In this document: positions 6,658-12,452 of the stretch, piece by piece
How the letters are laid out: every line of letters starts with the position of its first letter
How positions within the stretch are numbered: position 1 is the stretch's first letter
Assembly: GCA_012522985.1 (NCBI GenBank)
Contig: JAAYJJ010000038.1
Span: 1 to 12,452, forward strand
Origin: Aliarcobacter butzleri
GTDB taxonomy: Bacteria; Campylobacterota; Campylobacteria; Campylobacterales; Arcobacteraceae
Direction of reading: 5' to 3'
DNA length: 12,452 bases
Position numbers and translations under genes: made by a program
Notes under the pieces: generated by a model
Database searches by the model: none
Told to the model about the DNA's origin: nothing
The model's input: only the letters and a program-made list of their open reading frames with translations

Positions 6658-7996
6658 TTTGGGGTATGCCTTTTTGTGCTTGAGCTAACATATTTGTAAA
6701 GCCTTTCATCCCGCCTTTATTTGATAGTTTTTTTGCCATTTTTGAGGCATTTTTAAACTGTTTTAAGATCTTATTTACCTGTGTTTCATTTAGTCCTGCA
6801 CCATTTGAGATTCTTTTTTTTCTACTAGGGTTTAGCAAAGATGGGTTTTCTCTCTCTTTTGGAGTCATAGAACCAATAAGAGCTTTGATTTGAACTATCT
6901 CTTTAGAGTTATCTAAATCCATCTCTTTTAGAGGTCCTGCCATTTGTGAAAGCCCTGGGATCATAGAGATGATGGATTTTAAACTTCCTAGTTTTTTGAT
7001 CATCTCAAGTTGCTCTAAAAAGTCGTTAAAGTTAAACTCACCTTTTTGGATCTTTTTAGCAACAGCTTTTGCTTGTTTTTCATTCATAACTGCTGATGTT
7101 TTTTCTGCAAGTCCTTCTATATCTCCAGCACCTAAAAGTCTGCTTACTATTCTATCAGGTATAAAAACTTCCAAATCAGGCATTTTCTCACCAATACCTA
7201 TAAATCTAAGAGGAACTCCTACTTGATGAGCTATAGATAAAGCCACTCCACCTTTTGTATCACCATCATATTTTGATAAAATAACACCATCTATACCAAT
7301 CTCTTCTTTAAAGGTAGTAGCAGTTCTTGTAGCATCATGTCCTGTTAGTGAGTCTGCAACATAAAATATCTCACTAGGATTAACTGCATTTTTAACCTCT
7401 TTTAGCTCAGTCATTAGCTCATTATCAATAGCAAGTCTTCCAGCAGTATCTATTAAAACCACATCATAGTGTTCACTTTTTGCTTTTTGAAGAGCATTTT
7501 TTGCTATACTTACTGGGTTTTTTTCATGATCATCAAAGTAGATATCTACATCTATTTGAGCTGCTATTTGTTTAAGTTGCTCAACAGCAGCTAGTCTTTG
7601 AAGGTCTGCTGCTGCTACTAGAACTTTTTTCTTTCTAGTTTTAAGATAGTTTGCTAGTTTTCCTGTTGTAGTAGTTTTTCCGCTTCCTTGTAAACCAGTC
7701 ATTAATATAACTGTTGGTGGAGTTGGTGCAAAAACAAAGCCTTGATTTCCATTTGCTGTAAGAATAGAGCTTAATTCATCTTTTAGAGATTTTAAAAAGT
7801 TATTTTGCCCAATACCTAGCTTTTTGGTATTTAGTTCAATATTAGTTACAAGTTCTTTAGTTGTTTTATGGTGAACATCAGCCTTTAAAAGAGCTTTTCT
7901 TAGCTCAGTAATTGCATTTTTAAGAGCCTTTTCATCATCTTGAAATCTTATTTTATTGACTGTTGTTTTAATCGAACTTGTTATAAAATCAAACAC
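6653..7996 (-). CDS. ffh: signal recognition particle GTPase Ffh
   Basis: Ffh is the protein subunit of SRP and delivers ribosomes making membrane proteins to FtsY with 4.5S RNA. Its 447 residues match the normal length. The N domain covers about 1-90. The GTPase domain shows GLQGSGKTTT (101-110, P-loop), DLQRLAAVEQLK (131-142), DTAGR (183-187) and SKYDGDTKGG (241-250, the variant of TKLDGDARGG). The methionine-rich M domain (about 295-447) contains the RNA-binding SRKKRISNGAG (391-401). The start is GTG 7996, with AAGGT 7 nt upstream and the standard MFDFIT N-terminus. The pseudouridine synthase gene lies 126 bp upstream, and rpsP follows after a 93-bp gap with hairpins. Confidence 0.98.
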   Translation of the reverse strand: MFDFITSSIKTTVNKIRFQDDEKALKNAITELRKALLKADVHHKTTKELVTNIELNTKKLGIGQNNFLKSLKDELSSILTANGNQGFVFAPTPPTVILMTGLQGSGKTTTTGKLANYLKTRKKKVLVAAADLQRLAAVEQLKQIAAQIDVDIYFDDHEKNPVSIAKNALQKAKSEHYDVVLIDTAGRLAIDNELMTELKEVKNAVNPSEIFYVADSLTGHDATRTATTFKEEIGIDGVILSKYDGDTKGGVALSIAHQVGVPLRFIGIGEKMPDLEVFIPDRIVSRLLGAGDIEGLAEKTSAVMNEKQAKAVAKKIQKGEFNFNDFLEQLEMIKKLGSLKSIISMIPGLSQMAGPLKEMDLDNSKEIVQIKALIGSMTPKERENPSLLNPSRKKRISNGAGLNETQVNKILKQFKNASKMAKKLSNKGGMKGFTNMLAQAQKGIPQR

Positions 7997-8079
7997 TATA
8001 CTTACCTTTTTTTAAAAATTTCACAATTTTACAAAAAGAAAACTTTAAAACAGATTAATTAAGCATATTTTAAGAATAG

Positions 8080-8120
8080 AACTTTCTAAAATAGCGATTC
8101 TACCGTAAAGTTATCTTAAA
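8080..8120 (-). promoter_or_regulatory. possible ffh promoter
   Basis: The 126-bp gap before ffh contains GGTAGAATCGC on the minus strand, with a -10-like TAGAAT at 8102-8097. A similar string, GGTAAAATCGC, occurs ahead of rpsB at 8950-8960. No -35 box stands at standard spacing. Transcription would begin near 8090, giving a leader of about 95 nt. This rests on a single box and a local resemblance. Confidence 0.3.
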
Positions 8121-8122
8121 GT

Positions 8123-8869
8123 TTAGTTAAACCCATATGCTCTAAACTCTTTTGGTTCAGGTGATTCAAAGCTATAATCAAAGAGTTTTGTTTGTCTTGA
8201 GTGTAAAAGCATTCTATGAACTTTATTAGATGGTTTTCCATAAAGCAAATCTCCAATAATTGGTAGATTTAAGTACGCTAAATGAACTCTTATTTGATGA
8301 GTTCTACCAGTTTGTATAACAATTTTAACCTTGCTTTTATGCCCTTCTATCATCATAGGATAGACTGTAGTTTTAGCACTTTTACCATTTCGTAAATCTA
8401 TTTTACTTTTGGCACTTTTGCCTTTGATGGTGCTTATTGGTAAGTCACATGTGAGTTCATCTATAACTTTACCTTCAACTACAGCAACATACTCTTTATA
8501 GACTCTATTTTCTTTAAACTCTTGTATGGCTTTTTGTTGAAACTCTTTATTTTTTGCAAAAAGCACAACTCCACTTGTCTCTCTATCTAATCTATTTAAC
8601 AATAAATAGGTAGGATATAGAGTTTCAAGTTCACTTGTATTTAGATATGCATGTTTATCTACTGCTAAAATATCGTTATCTTCAAAAATCTTTCTTACTT
8701 TTGGAATCTCTTTTATTTTAAAAACTGTTTCATTTGATATCTCACCACGAGCTATTACTATTTTTTTGCCATTTGCACTAACGAGTCCTTTGTCTATTAG
8801 CTCTTTTGCTTTGTTGTTTGTTATGCCCTCTTGTATAGCTAGTAGCTTATAAGCTTTTTCTTTTGCCAT
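8123..8869 (-). CDS. RluA-family pseudouridine synthase
   Basis: This enzyme isomerises specific uridines in RNA, most likely rRNA, to pseudouridine. It has 248 residues: an N-terminal S4 RNA-binding domain (about 5-45) and a catalytic RluA/RluD domain. The catalytic motif is RLDRETSG (93-100) with Asp95 as nucleophile, and GRTHQIRVHLA is at 188-198. The residue before the motif is Asn92 where many relatives have His (HRLDR). The protein is shorter than E. coli RluC/RluD, so the target uridines cannot be named. ATG 8869 is preceded by AAGGT at a suitable distance. Its place upstream of ffh matches C. jejuni Cj0708-Cj0709 as I recall it. It is divergent from rpsB. Confidence 0.92.
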   Translation of the reverse strand: MAKEKAYKLLAIQEGITNNKAKELIDKGLVSANGKKIVIARGEISNETVFKIKEIPKVRKIFEDNDILAVDKHAYLNTSELETLYPTYLLLNRLDRETSGVVLFAKNKEFQQKAIQEFKENRVYKEYVAVVEGKVIDELTCDLPISTIKGKSAKSKIDLRNGKSAKTTVYPMMIEGHKSKVKIVIQTGRTHQIRVHLAYLNLPIIGDLLYGKPSNKVHRMLLHSRQTKLFDYSFESPEPKEFRAYGFN

Positions 8870-8899
8870 TAATTACCTTAAATATATAATAGTAATTGT

Positions 8900-8928
8900 A
8901 TCATATAATTTATAAAAATCATCTTTAA
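8900..8928 (-). promoter_or_regulatory. possible promoter of the pseudouridine synthase/ffh block
   Basis: On the minus strand TATGAT (8905-8900) matches the -10 consensus in five of six bases. A poor -35 (TTAAAG, 8928-8923) stands 17 bp upstream. The start would be near 8893, about 24 nt before ATG 8869. The whole stretch is AT-rich, so chance matches are likely. Confidence 0.3.
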
Positions 8929-8978
8929 GTATATATTTAGTTTTTTTTAGGTAAAATCGCAAACTCTATTTATATAAT
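8924..8978 (+). promoter_or_regulatory. rpsB-tsf promoter region with two -10 candidates
   Basis: TATAAT at 8973-8978 is an exact -10 box and would start transcription near 8985, right at the 5' edge of the leader hairpin. A second candidate, TAAAAT at 8952-8957, would start near 8964. Upstream sequence (TTTAAGTATA at 8924-8933, then a T-rich stretch ending in an eight-T run) resembles the T-rich periodic signal of Campylobacterota sigma70 promoters, which lack a -35 box. The motifs are visible; which one is used is not. Confidence 0.55.
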
Positions 8979-8983
8979 AGATA

Positions 8984-9048
8984 CCTCACATGTATCAATC
9001 CTTGAATTGGTTGCACAAACGTGTTAAGGGATACAGAGGCAAAACCAA
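8984..9048 (+). ncRNA. structured rpsB leader with a pseudoknot (candidate S2 autoregulatory element)
   Basis: Three helices stack on one continuous 3' arm (9026-9039): CCTC 8984-8987 with GAGG 9036-9039, TGTATC 8991-8996 with GATACA 9030-9035, and CCTT 9000-9003 with AAGG 9026-9029. This makes 14 Watson-Crick pairs, with ACA and AAT bulged on the 5' side. In the apical loop TTGGTT (9007-9012) is complementary to AACCAA (9043-9048) just 3' of the stem, a 6-bp H-type pseudoknot. GCAC/GTGT (9013-9016/9021-9024) may add a small inner stem. TCCTTG (8999-9004) can alternatively pair with CAAGGA of the rpsB Shine-Dalgarno site (9065-9070). The E. coli rpsB leader is known to be an S2 autoregulatory target. 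Whether this element is homologous to it is not known to me. Confidence 0.65.
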
Positions 9049-9065
9049 AACAAAAATATTATTGC

Positions 9066-9071
9066 AAGGAG
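9066..9071 (+). promoter_or_regulatory. rpsB: rpsB Shine-Dalgarno site
   Basis: AAGGAG lies 7 nt before ATG 9079. Together with C9065, its first five bases form CAAGGA (9065-9070), the exact complement of TCCTTG in the leader hairpin's 5' arm (8999-9004). It could therefore be covered when the hairpin is open. Confidence 0.85.
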
Positions 9072-9078
9072 CAAATTA

Positions 9079-9882
9079 ATGGTTACAATGAAAGATTTAT
9101 TGGAGTGTGGTGTACATTTTGGACACCAAACAAGAAGATGGAACCCAAAAATGAAAAAATTTATTTTTGGTGTAAGAAAAAATATCTATATTATTGACTT
9201 ACAAAAGACTCTAAGATATTTTAGATATACATACAATGTAGTAAGAGATGCAGCTGCTGAAGGTCAAACAATGATTTTTGTTGGTACAAAAAAACAAGCA
9301 AGTGAAACTATTAAACAAGCTGCTATAAGCTGTGGTATGCCATATGTAAATTATAGATGGTTGGGTGGTATGCTTACAAACTACGGAACAATCAAAAAAT
9401 CAATAAGAAAACTAGAAGTTATCAAAAAAATGAAAGAAGAGGGTCAAACTGCTCTTTTAACAAAAAAAGAGGCATTGATGCTTGATAGAAAAGAGGAAAA
9501 ACTAGAGCTTTATCTAGGTGGTATCAAAGATATGAAACAACTTCCTGATTTGATGTTTGTTATAGATGCAGCAAAAGAGAAAATTGCTATTGCTGAAGCT
9601 AGAAGAATGGGAATCAAAGTAGTTGCTCCTATAGATACAAACTGTGATCCAGATGTTATTGATTATCCAATCCCTGGAAATGATGATGCTATAAGATCTA
9701 TTCAACTATTTTGTACAGAGATGGCAGCAGCTATCAACGAAGGAAGATCAGCTTATCTAGAAAATGGTGGAGTGATTGATGGTGAGCCTGTATCTCAAGA
9801 AGAGCAAGAAGAGGTATTACAAGAGGCTATGGCTGAAGCTGATGAGATAATCGAAGACGAAGAAGCAACTAAGGAGGACTAA
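9079..9882 (+). CDS. rpsB: 30S ribosomal protein S2
   Basis: S2 sits on the back of the 30S subunit near S1, is among the last proteins added, and is needed for S1 binding. Its 267 residues begin [20 protein letters not shown], the family signature, and contain [30 protein letters not shown] and the second signature PDLMFVIDA (positions about 156-164). The C-terminal tail (about 235-267) is strongly acidic. The start is ATG 9079. tsf follows after 2 bp, with its ribosome site inside the rpsB end, so the two are coupled as in most bacteria. A folded leader upstream suggests autoregulation. Confidence 0.98.
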   Translation: MVTMKDLLECGVHFGHQTRRWNPKMKKFIFGVRKNIYIIDLQKTLRYFRYTYNVVRDAAAEGQTMIFVGTKKQASETIKQAAISCGMPYVNYRWLGGMLTNYGTIKKSIRKLEVIKKMKEEGQTALLTKKEALMLDRKEEKLELYLGGIKDMKQLPDLMFVIDAAKEKIAIAEARRMGIKVVAPIDTNCDPDVIDYPIPGNDDAIRSIQLFCTEMAAAINEGRSAYLENGGVIDGEPVSQEEQEEVLQEAMAEADEIIEDEEATKED

Positions 9883-9884
9883 AA

Positions 9885-10934
9885 ATGGCAGAAATTACAG
9901 CACAAATGGTAAAAGAACTAAGAGAGGCAACTGGTGCAGGGATGATGGACTGCAAAAAAGCTCTTAGTGAAACTGATGGAAATATGGAACTAGCAATAGA
10001 CAAGCTAAGAGAAGCTGGTTTAGGTAAAGCAGCAAAAAAAGCTGGTAACGTAGCAGCTGAAGGGCTTATCTCTATTTTGATAAATGATGATTTTACAAAA
10101 GCAACAATGACAGAAGTAAACTCTCAAACAGACTTTGTTGCTAAAAATGATGGTTTTATCAATCTAACTCAAGATATTACTGCTCATGTTCAAACAACAG
10201 GAGCTAGTAGTACAGAAGAGCTTTTACAAACTACTATTAATGGGGTAGTTTTTGAAGAGTATATGAAAAGCCAAATAGCAACTATTGGAGAAAATTTAGT
10301 TGCTAGAAAAATGGTAACAATTGCTACAGATAAAGGTGTAGTAAATGGTTATGTACATACTAATGGTAGAGTAGGTGTTATTCTAGCTGCTACTTGTGAT
10401 GATGCTGCAAAAGAAAAAACTACTGCACTACTTAAAAGTATAGCTATGCATGCAAGTGCTATGAAACCAACAGTTATAAGCTATACAGAGCTAGATAAAG
10501 AGTTTGTAGAAAAAGAGCTTTTAGCTATAAGAGCAGAAGTTGAAAAAGAAAACGAAGAGTTGGTAAGACTTAAAAAACCTTTGAAAAAAATACCACAATT
10601 TGTAAGTAAATCTCAACTAACTCCTGAGATTATGGCTGAAGTTGAAGCAAATCTAAAAGAGGAGCTTAAAAACAGTGGTAAACCAGAAAAAATCTGGGAC
10701 AAAATCCTCCCTGGGCAAATAGAGAGATTTATCACAGATAACACTCCACTTGATCAGCAAATGGCACTACTTTCACAAGCATATGTAATGGATGACAAAA
10801 AAAGCGTAGAACAAGCTATAGCTGAGGTTGATCCATCTATTAAAATAGTTGAATATATAAGATTTGAACTAGGTGAAGGTATAGAGAAAAAAGAAGAAGA
10901 CTTCGCTGCTGAAGTTGCTGCTCAACTTGGTTGA
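9885..10934 (+). CDS. tsf: elongation factor Ts
   Basis: EF-Ts is the nucleotide-exchange factor that releases GDP from EF-Tu. It has 349 residues, longer than the 283 of E. coli and in line with Campylobacterota versions. The N-terminal UBA-like domain covers 1-55 (LREATGAGMMDCKKAL). The EF-Tu contact motif TDFVAKN is at 82-88. MHASAMKP is at 188-195, corresponding to the usual MH-x-x-A-x-x-P. The C-terminal module IRFELGEGIEKKEEDFAAEV is at 325-344. The extra length lies mainly in a charged segment around 220-265 (KKPLKKIPQFVSKSQLTPE). AAGGAGG at 9871-9877 is 7 nt before ATG 9885 and inside rpsB. Confidence 0.98.
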   Translation: MAEITAQMVKELREATGAGMMDCKKALSETDGNMELAIDKLREAGLGKAAKKAGNVAAEGLISILINDDFTKATMTEVNSQTDFVAKNDGFINLTQDITAHVQTTGASSTEELLQTTINGVVFEEYMKSQIATIGENLVARKMVTIATDKGVVNGYVHTNGRVGVILAATCDDAAKEKTTALLKSIAMHASAMKPTVISYTELDKEFVEKELLAIRAEVEKENEELVRLKKPLKKIPQFVSKSQLTPEIMAEVEANLKEELKNSGKPEKIWDKILPGQIERFITDNTPLDQQMALLSQAYVMDDKKSVEQAIAEVDPSIKIVEYIRFELGEGIEKKEEDFAAEVAAQLG

Positions 10935-10952
10935 TATTACTGATTATTAACT

Positions 10953-11651
10953 ATGGAGATTGATTTAAGTTTAAATAAAACAGATCATACTATCTCAAAC
11001 CATCCAAAGCCTCTTTTGAAGGCTTTGGATATCTCACATAACTTTGATTATCCCCTTTTTTCCAATATAAACATAGATCTACACAAAAAAGAGAGTTTAG
11101 CTATTGTAGGAAGTAGTGGATGTGGTAAATCTACACTTTTAAATATCTTCTCAACACTCCTTAAACCCAAAAGTGGTGAAGTGCTTTTTGATGGAAAATC
11201 TATATATTCTTTGAAAAAAGAGGAGATTTTAAAGATAAGAAGAGAATATTTTGGTATAATATTCCAAGCACACTATCTTTTCCGTGGTTTTAATGCAAAA
11301 GAGAATTTAGAGATTTCAAGCATTTTAAATAGTACCACTATAGATGAGAGTTTGTTAAAATTGTTGCATATTGATCATATTATAAATCAAAACATAGGTA
11401 CCCTTTCAGGTGGACAACAGCAAAGATTGTCAATAGCAAGAATTTTAACAAAAAAACCAAAAATTATATTTGCTGATGAGCCAACTGGTAATCTTGATAA
11501 AGAGACAGCATCAATAGTTTTTGATACATTGTTTGAGTATATTAAAAAAGAAAATGGAGCTTTGGTATTGGTTACTCATGAGATGGATTTGGCAAATAGG
11601 TGTGATAGGGTTTTTAAACTACAAGAGCAAAGGTTAATTCAAATAAAATGA
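10953..11651 (+). CDS. ABC transporter ATP-binding protein (LolD/MacB-like)
   Basis: This is an ATPase subunit of 232 residues. It shows Walker A GSSGCGKST (53-61), Q-loop Gln105, signature LSGGQQQR (151-158), Walker B IIFADEP (171-177), D-loop GNLD (179-182) and switch His209. The closest pattern is the LolD/MacB/FtsE class, which works with a dimeric permease to extract lipids or drive periplasmic machinery. No permease is in the window, so the partner must be elsewhere. The start is uncertain: ATG 10953 has no Shine-Dalgarno site, and the first 22 residues extend beyond the usual family start at about LKALDIS. TTG 11016 is an alternative, but also lacks a ribosome site. The gene lies 18 bp after tsf, and its TGA overlaps the next ATG by 4 bp. 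As I recall, C. jejuni also has an ABC ATPase gene right after tsf. Confidence 0.9.
   Translation: MEIDLSLNKTDHTISNHPKPLLKALDISHNFDYPLFSNINIDLHKKESLAIVGSSGCGKSTLLNIFSTLLKPKSGEVLFDGKSIYSLKKEEILKIRREYFGIIFQAHYLFRGFNAKENLEISSILNSTTIDESLLKLLHIDHIINQNIGTLSGGQQQRLSIARILTKKPKIIFADEPTGNLDKETASIVFDTLFEYIKKENGALVLVTHEMDLANRCDRVFKLQEQRLIQIK
11002..11030 (+). other. perfect 11-bp hairpin in the first codons of the ABC gene
   Basis: ATCCAAAGCCT (11002-11012) pairs exactly with AGGCTTTGGAT (11020-11030) around a 7-nt loop CTTTTGA. It resembles the stem-loop of an intrinsic terminator and lies 68-96 nt after the tsf stop, but no U-run follows. It could attenuate readthrough from the abundant rpsB-tsf transcript, protect its 3' end, or simply be coding sequence. 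The pairing is certain; the role is inferred. Confidence 0.5.
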
Positions 11652-12409
11652 CTTTATTATTGATTACTCAAGAGGATATTATAAAAAGGATTTTTGATTT
11701 AGTATGTAAAAAACTAGATATAGATCTAATTATCACAGATAACAGTCAAATAGATACTTTTTATGATATTATTATAGTAGATCACTACTATATCGATGAT
11801 AGATTTAACCTTATTAAACAATATAGCAAAAAACTAGGAGCAATCACAAATGATATATTATCATTTGATAAGGCTAAAGATTTTGTTATAAATAGACCAT
11901 TTTTACCAAACCATTTAATATCTATTTTAAAAGAGTTGATAGATAAGATTACATATGAGCAAAAAAGTGAGATTAAAAAAGAGTTTATAAACGATTTTGA
12001 AGCACAAAATAGTATTAGCTATTTGGATTCATTGGTAGATGATATTGCTAGTGATATAGAAGTAGAATCAGATGAGTCTATTATCCAAAAACCAACTATC
12101 AAACAAGGTGGAGTTTTAGATGGCTCTGAGCTTATGAGGATAAAAAACCTTATAGGTATGGACAAAGAGACAAAAGAAGCTATAGAAGAGCTAGGAGAGG
12201 ATGATTGGTTAGATCTATCAGATATTATAGACAAAGCCCTAGAAGAGGTAAAAGGATATGAGTTTAAAGAAAGTTATCCAATCAAACTAGTTCTTTCAAA
12301 GTTCGCAATGGATGAGATAAAACCACTACTAAAAAAACTCAATCAAGAAGCTATCAATGCCCTAACAGATGGCAAAGAGATAACGTTGATGTTAAAACTA
12401 AAGGAATAA
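11648..12409 (+). CDS. acidic protein with a receiver-like N-terminal domain, function unknown
   Basis: This 253-residue protein is rich in Asp and Glu. Residues about 1-100 read like a CheY-type receiver domain. LLLITQED gives the acidic pair Glu9/Asp10. YDIIIVDH puts Asp45 at the phospho-acceptor place. GAIT offers Thr67. INRPFLPNHL matches the terminal KPF-L segment, with Arg83 in place of Lys. Residues about 110-155 are a loose acidic linker. Residues about 158-253 form a second, mostly helical part with ELGEDDWLDLSDIIDKALEE and an amphipathic end. No DNA-binding or enzyme motif is recognisable. It overlaps the ABC gene by 4 bp and ends 1 bp before gmk. As I recall, C. jejuni has a gene described only as a highly acidic protein (Cj1178c) at this place. 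The receiver reading is inference. Confidence 0.8.
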   Translation: MTLLLITQEDIIKRIFDLVCKKLDIDLIITDNSQIDTFYDIIIVDHYYIDDRFNLIKQYSKKLGAITNDILSFDKAKDFVINRPFLPNHLISILKELIDKITYEQKSEIKKEFINDFEAQNSISYLDSLVDDIASDIEVESDESIIQKPTIKQGGVLDGSELMRIKNLIGMDKETKEAIEELGEDDWLDLSDIIDKALEEVKGYEFKESYPIKLVLSKFAMDEIKPLLKKLNQEAINALTDGKEITLMLKLKE

Positions 12410-12410
12410 A

Positions 12411-12452
12411 ATGCTAGATCTTAAAAGTGGTGCAATTTTGCTTATTTCAGGA
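12411..12452 (+). CDS. gmk: start of guanylate kinase (cut by the window edge)
   Basis: Only 14 codons are visible: MLDLKSGAILLISG. This matches the beginning of guanylate kinase just before its P-loop (GAILLISG followed by the expected PSG-x-GKS). Guanylate kinase phosphorylates GMP to GDP. AAGGA (12401-12405) is 5 nt upstream of ATG 12411, and the preceding gene stops 1 bp before. The position downstream of rpsB-tsf-ABC-acidic protein agrees with the C. jejuni order as I remember it. The active-site residues themselves lie outside the window. Confidence 0.7.
   Translation, partial: MLDLKSGAILLISG

Noticed and set aside
6969..7226. 85-residue open frame on the + strand inside ffh
   Set aside because: It lies wholly antisense to the conserved ffh GTPase/M-domain region. 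There is no supporting motif.
8941..9078. tRNA or other classical RNA gene in the rpsB upstream region
   Set aside because: There is no cloverleaf, no GTTCRA-type T-loop and no CCA end. The fold is a single interrupted hairpin with a pseudoknot, better explained as an mRNA leader.
12019..12234. 71-residue Ser-rich open frame on the minus strand
   Set aside because: It is antisense to the acidic protein; the Ser and Ile richness is the mirror of GAT/GAA codons.
1..12452. CRISPR array, insertion sequence, prophage or defence genes
   Set aside because: No regularly spaced direct repeats, no transposase or integrase motifs, and no terminal inverted repeats flanking a coding region were seen.

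Overview
The window is AT-rich bacterial chromosome with dense, mostly conserved genes. It almost certainly comes from the Campylobacterota (the former Epsilonproteobacteria). The evidence is ATA/AGA-rich codon use, a long EF-Ts, short D0/D1-only flagellin architecture, and two gene blocks. From memory, these blocks match Campylobacter jejuni Cj0708-Cj0712 (pseudouridine synthase, ffh, rpsP, KH protein, rimM) and Cj1182c-Cj1177c (rpsB, tsf, ABC ATPase, ..., acidic protein, gmk). The flagellin resembles those of the Arcobacter/Sulfurimonas side of the phylum; placement below phylum is inference.

Layout. Positions 1-2423 (+) hold the tail of one gene and then three tightly packed genes: an exported thioredoxin-fold protein, an AlgC-type phosphomannomutase/phosphoglucomutase and a PhnA (YjdM)-family zinc-ribbon protein. 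Their Shine-Dalgarno sites overlap or abut the preceding stop, and two of them start with TTG. Convergent to these (-) is a flagellin gene (2428-3300), then a 699-residue protein of unknown function with a propeller-like N-half and a helical-repeat C-half (3367-5466). The latter has its own exact-consensus sigma70 promoter. Upstream of it on the same strand is a translation/secretion operon: RluA-type pseudouridine synthase, ffh, rpsP, khpA-like KH protein and rimM. trmD and rplS, which usually follow rimM, are not there.

A 209-bp divergent intergenic region (8870-9078) separates this block from the rightward operon rpsB, tsf, an orphan LolD-type ABC ATPase, an acidic protein with a receiver-like N-domain, and the first 14 codons of gmk. 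The rpsB leader can fold into an interrupted 14-bp hairpin with a 6-bp loop pseudoknot. An alternative pairing would cover the rpsB Shine-Dalgarno site, so it looks like a cis-regulatory element for the S2/EF-Ts operon.

Most genes are housekeeping: translation (rpsB, tsf, rpsP, rimM, khpA-like, rRNA modification), membrane targeting (ffh), nucleotide metabolism (gmk) and sugar-phosphate supply for surface glycans. The least explained parts are the 699-residue repeat protein with the adjacent divergent flagellin, the receiver-like acidic protein, and the RNA structures at rpsB, in the ffh-rpsP gap and at the ABC gene start. No tRNA, rRNA, CRISPR array, insertion sequence or prophage gene was seen. 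No gene-free stretch exceeds about 210 bp.
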